Below are positions 33,839-35,765 of a stretch of DNA of 35,765 bases, in pieces. A program made the translations under genes and the position numbers. The DNA comes from Myxococcus sp. CA023 (GTDB lineage: Bacteria; Myxococcota; Myxococcia; Myxococcales; Myxococcaceae): contig NZ_JAAEAH010000094.1 of NCBI RefSeq assembly GCF_010998615.1, forward strand, positions 1 to 35,765, given 5' to 3'. The notes under the pieces are model-generated. The model worked only from the letters and a program-made list of their open reading frames with translations. It did no database searches and was not told where the DNA came from. Positions within the stretch are counted from its first letter, which is position 1; every line of letters begins with the position of its first letter.

Positions 33839-35082
33839 TGCTCGACCTCGCCGCCGATCATGTTGATGGTGTCAAACGTAGGGATGAGGTCCGCCAGCAT
33901 CTTGCCTTCGATGATGTGGGGGACGGCCGCGAGCACCGGGAAGCCCGGGGCGCGAACGTGGACCTTGTAGGGACGGCCGCGGCCGTCGCTCACCAGGTAC
34001 CAGCCCAGCTCGCCGTTGGAGGCCTCGGTGGCGTCGTACACCTCGCCGGCGGGCACCTGGATGCCCTCCATCACCAGCTTGAAGTGCGACATCACGCCTT
34101 CGATGGTGCCGTAGACCTCGGGCTTGGGCGGCAGCGCGATGCGCCAGTCATCCACGATGATGGGGCCCGCGGGGATGGTGTCCATTGCCTGGCGCAGGAT
34201 GCGGATGGACTGACGCATCTCCTCGAGCCGGACCAGGTAGCGGTCGTAGTTGTCGCCGTGCTCGCCCACCGGGATGTCGAAGTCGAACCGGTCGTAGACC
34301 CAGTAGGGCTTCGTCTTGCGAATGTCGTAGTCCACACCGCACGCGCGCAGGGCGGGGCCGGTGTAGCCGTAATCGATGGCGTCCTCGGCGCTGATGACAC
34401 CCGTGCCCTTCGTGCGGTCCACGAAGATGCGGTTGTTCGTCAGCAGGCCTTCCATCTCGTCGAGCAGCGCCAGGCCCTGGTCCAGCGTCTTGTGGACGCG
34501 GGGAATCCAGCCCTCGGGCAGGTCGCGGTTGCTGCCGCCCACGCGCCCGAAGCTGGTCGTCAGACGCGCGCCGGTCAGCTCGGCGGTGCGGTCATGGAGC
34601 AGCTCGCGGAACTCCATGGCGAGGAGGAACGGCGCGAAGCCGCCCATCTCCAGGCCGGTGGCGCCCACGCACGTCAGGTGGTCCGTCAGGCGGTGGAGCT
34701 CGGAGCCGATGACTCGGATGTACTGGGCGCGCTCGGGAATCTCCAGGCCGATGAGCTTCTCCACGGCGTTGAGGAACCCGAAGTTGTTCATCATCGCGGA
34801 CAGGTAGTTGAGCCGGTCCGTGTAGGGCAGGCACTGCGTCCACGTGACGTTCTCGCAGCTCTTCTGGAAGCCGCGGTGCAGGAAGCCGATCTCAGGGTCG
34901 ATCTTGACGATCGTCTCGCCCTCGAGCTCCACCTTCAGCCGCACGGTGCCGTGCGTGGCCGGGTGGGAGGGGCCCATGTTGATGACCATCCGCTTGGTCT
35001 GGAGGTGGGCCTCCAGCTCCGACTCGTGGGCGTATGCGTCGGTGTCGGGGTTCGGCGCTTCGGGCTTGAGGGTGTCAGCCAT
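33835..35082 (-). CDS. nuoD: NADH-quinone oxidoreductase subunit D
   Basis: This 415-residue 49-kDa-type subunit forms the quinone pocket with NuoB. Visible blocks are INMGPSHPATHGTVRLKVEL, EIGFLHRGFQKSCENVTW, YTDRLNYLSAMMNNFGF, RVGGSNRDLPEGW and the C-terminal HIIEGKMLADLIPTFDTINMIGGEVEQ. It is not fused to NuoC, unlike in E. coli. The first 28 residues are a short polar extension. ATG 35082 has GAGGA upstream. It is 12 bases after nuoC. Confidence 0.97.
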
Positions 35083-35094
35083 GGATGTCCTCGC

Positions 35095-35628
35095 TCAGGA
35101 GAGCCCGCTGGTGCCGGGGCCGCGGAAGATGTCCTTGATGGGGCGCTCGGGAATGAGCGGTTGCCGGTCACGCAGCGCGTAGTCCTTGCGCAGCGGGTGC
35201 CCCTCGAACTCGTCGTAGAGGAGGATGCGGCGCAGGTCCGGGTGCCCGTCGAAGCGGATGCCGTAGAAGTCGAAGGTCAGCCGCTCCCACCAGTTGGCGC
35301 CGCGGAAGAGCGGCACCAGGGTGGGCACCACCGGGTTGGCTTCGCTCACCCGCACCTTGAGCCGCACGTGTTCGTGCCGCTTGAGGGAGTAGAGGAAGTA
35401 GACGACCTCGAAGCGAGGGTCGTTCTCCGCCAGGTGCAGCCGATCCACGGCGTCAATGGAGCCGAACAGCTTGAACTCCAGCTCCGGGTCGTTCTTAAGG
35501 AACGCGGCGACCTTCGGGAGCGAGTCTGCATGGATGACGGCCCAGGCGCCTCCGGTCCGATCCACGTAGCGATCCGCCACCGCCTCTGGGAGCTGGGCGG
35601 AGACCCTGTCCAACGCGAAAGTGCTCAA
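35095..35628 (-). CDS. nuoC: NADH-quinone oxidoreductase subunit C
   Basis: This 30-kDa-type peripheral subunit of complex I is 177 residues from TTG 35628. Conserved parts are VVYFLYSLKRHEHVRLKVRV, FRGANWWERLTFDFYGIRFD, GHPDLRRILLYDEFEGHPLR and DYALRDRQP. The frame is open up to a TTG at 35694, but that codon lies inside the -35 box of a strong promoter, so translation cannot begin there. TTG 35628, with GGGG 4-7 bases upstream, starts just before the conserved fold (LSTFALDRVSAQLPE). No other promoter-distal nuo gene precedes it, so nuoC is the first gene here. Confidence 0.93.
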   Translation of the reverse strand: MSTFALDRVSAQLPEAVADRYVDRTGGAWAVIHADSLPKVAAFLKNDPELEFKLFGSIDAVDRLHLAENDPRFEVVYFLYSLKRHEHVRLKVRVSEANPVVPTLVPLFRGANWWERLTFDFYGIRFDGHPDLRRILLYDEFEGHPLRKDYALRDRQPLIPERPIKDIFRGPGTSGLS

Positions 35629-35664
35629 GGGTGCCCCAATGACTAAGGGAGAAGAATCCGCGGC

Positions 35665-35694
35665 TTTATAAGGAGCCCTCGGCGGGTGCGTCAA
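35665..35694 (-). promoter_or_regulatory. Sigma-70-type promoter of the nuoCDGHI operon
   Basis: On the minus strand TTGACG (35689-35694) and TATAAA (35665-35670) are 18 bases apart (17 to the overlapping TTATAA). They match 5 of 6 positions at both boxes. It is the best housekeeping promoter seen in the window. Transcription would start near 35658, giving a 30-nt leader before nuoC. The remaining bases up to 35765 show no gene end such as nuoB. Confidence 0.7.
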
Positions 35695-35765
35695 CGTAAA
35701 CCCTCAACCATGTAGCCCACTTAGGAGGCCCAGAAGCGGGCGTTGCGCGAAACCGGGTGGGAGGG

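Noticed and set aside
35629..35694. Longer nuoC starting at TTG 35694
   Set aside because: That codon is part of the -35 box of the operon promoter, upstream of the expected transcript start.

Overview
The window looks like a piece of a myxobacterial chromosome, most likely Myxococcus or a close relative. The DNA is strongly GC-rich with G/C-ending codons. The left edge holds an MglA-like gliding-motility GTPase. An outer-membrane LPS assembly gene (lptD), several lipoproteins and a CHASE2-type cyclase fit a large Gram-negative deltaproteobacterial genome. The species assignment is inference; no rRNA, tRNA, IS element, prophage or CRISPR array was seen. This is mostly core-genome sequence, densely packed, with many start/stop overlaps of 1 to 52 bases.

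Layout. 1-758: partial MglA-like GTPase (minus). 759-1290: an empty stretch, then rpmB. 1393-3685 (minus): HAD phosphatase followed by an FAD-type oxidoreductase; divergent from them is a 3-hydroxyisobutyryl-CoA hydrolase (3766-4848). 4858-7234 (minus): a translationally coupled purM-purN-DUF523 operon, where the DUF523 protein carries the cysteines of TudS-like Fe-S desulfidases. 7355-12264 (plus): a Crp-type regulator next to a class II cyclic-nucleotide phosphodiesterase, then accD (with a striking leader hairpin), folC (apparently starting at CTG) and an alpha/beta hydrolase. 12346-16873 (plus): an AMIN/coiled-coil protein, lptD and a small XRE regulator. 17034-20113 (plus): a lipoprotein with Asp/Asn-rich calcium-type loops, then a TetR regulator overlapping an atypical crotonase-fold gene. 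20120-21109 (minus): an M23 peptidase.

21409-24581 (plus): a small basic protein, an EEP-family hydrolase, and a run of five small membrane proteins of the YqjE/DUF3618/YqjD/YtxH type, preceded by a triple 9-bp repeat that may be an operator. 24693-26493 holds an unrecognised coiled-coil protein and a convergent lipoprotein. 26571-29177 is a CHASE2 adenylate/guanylate cyclase lacking the usual transition-state Asn. 29179-29544 (minus) is a thioredoxin-like [2Fe-2S] ferredoxin.

29611-35694 (minus) reads as a complete transcription unit: a good sigma-70-type promoter, nuoC-nuoD-nuoG-nuoH-nuoI, and two tandem hairpins, the second with a T-run. It encodes only part of respiratory complex I, so nuoA, B, E, F and J-N must lie elsewhere. 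NuoH and NuoI both end in His-rich tails and NuoG has a Pro-rich N-terminal extension.

The strongest leads for something new are the cyclic-nucleotide receptor/phosphodiesterase pair, the array of small Asn-Pro/glycine-motif membrane proteins with its repeat-bearing promoter region, the accD leader hairpin, and the His-tailed split complex I operon.
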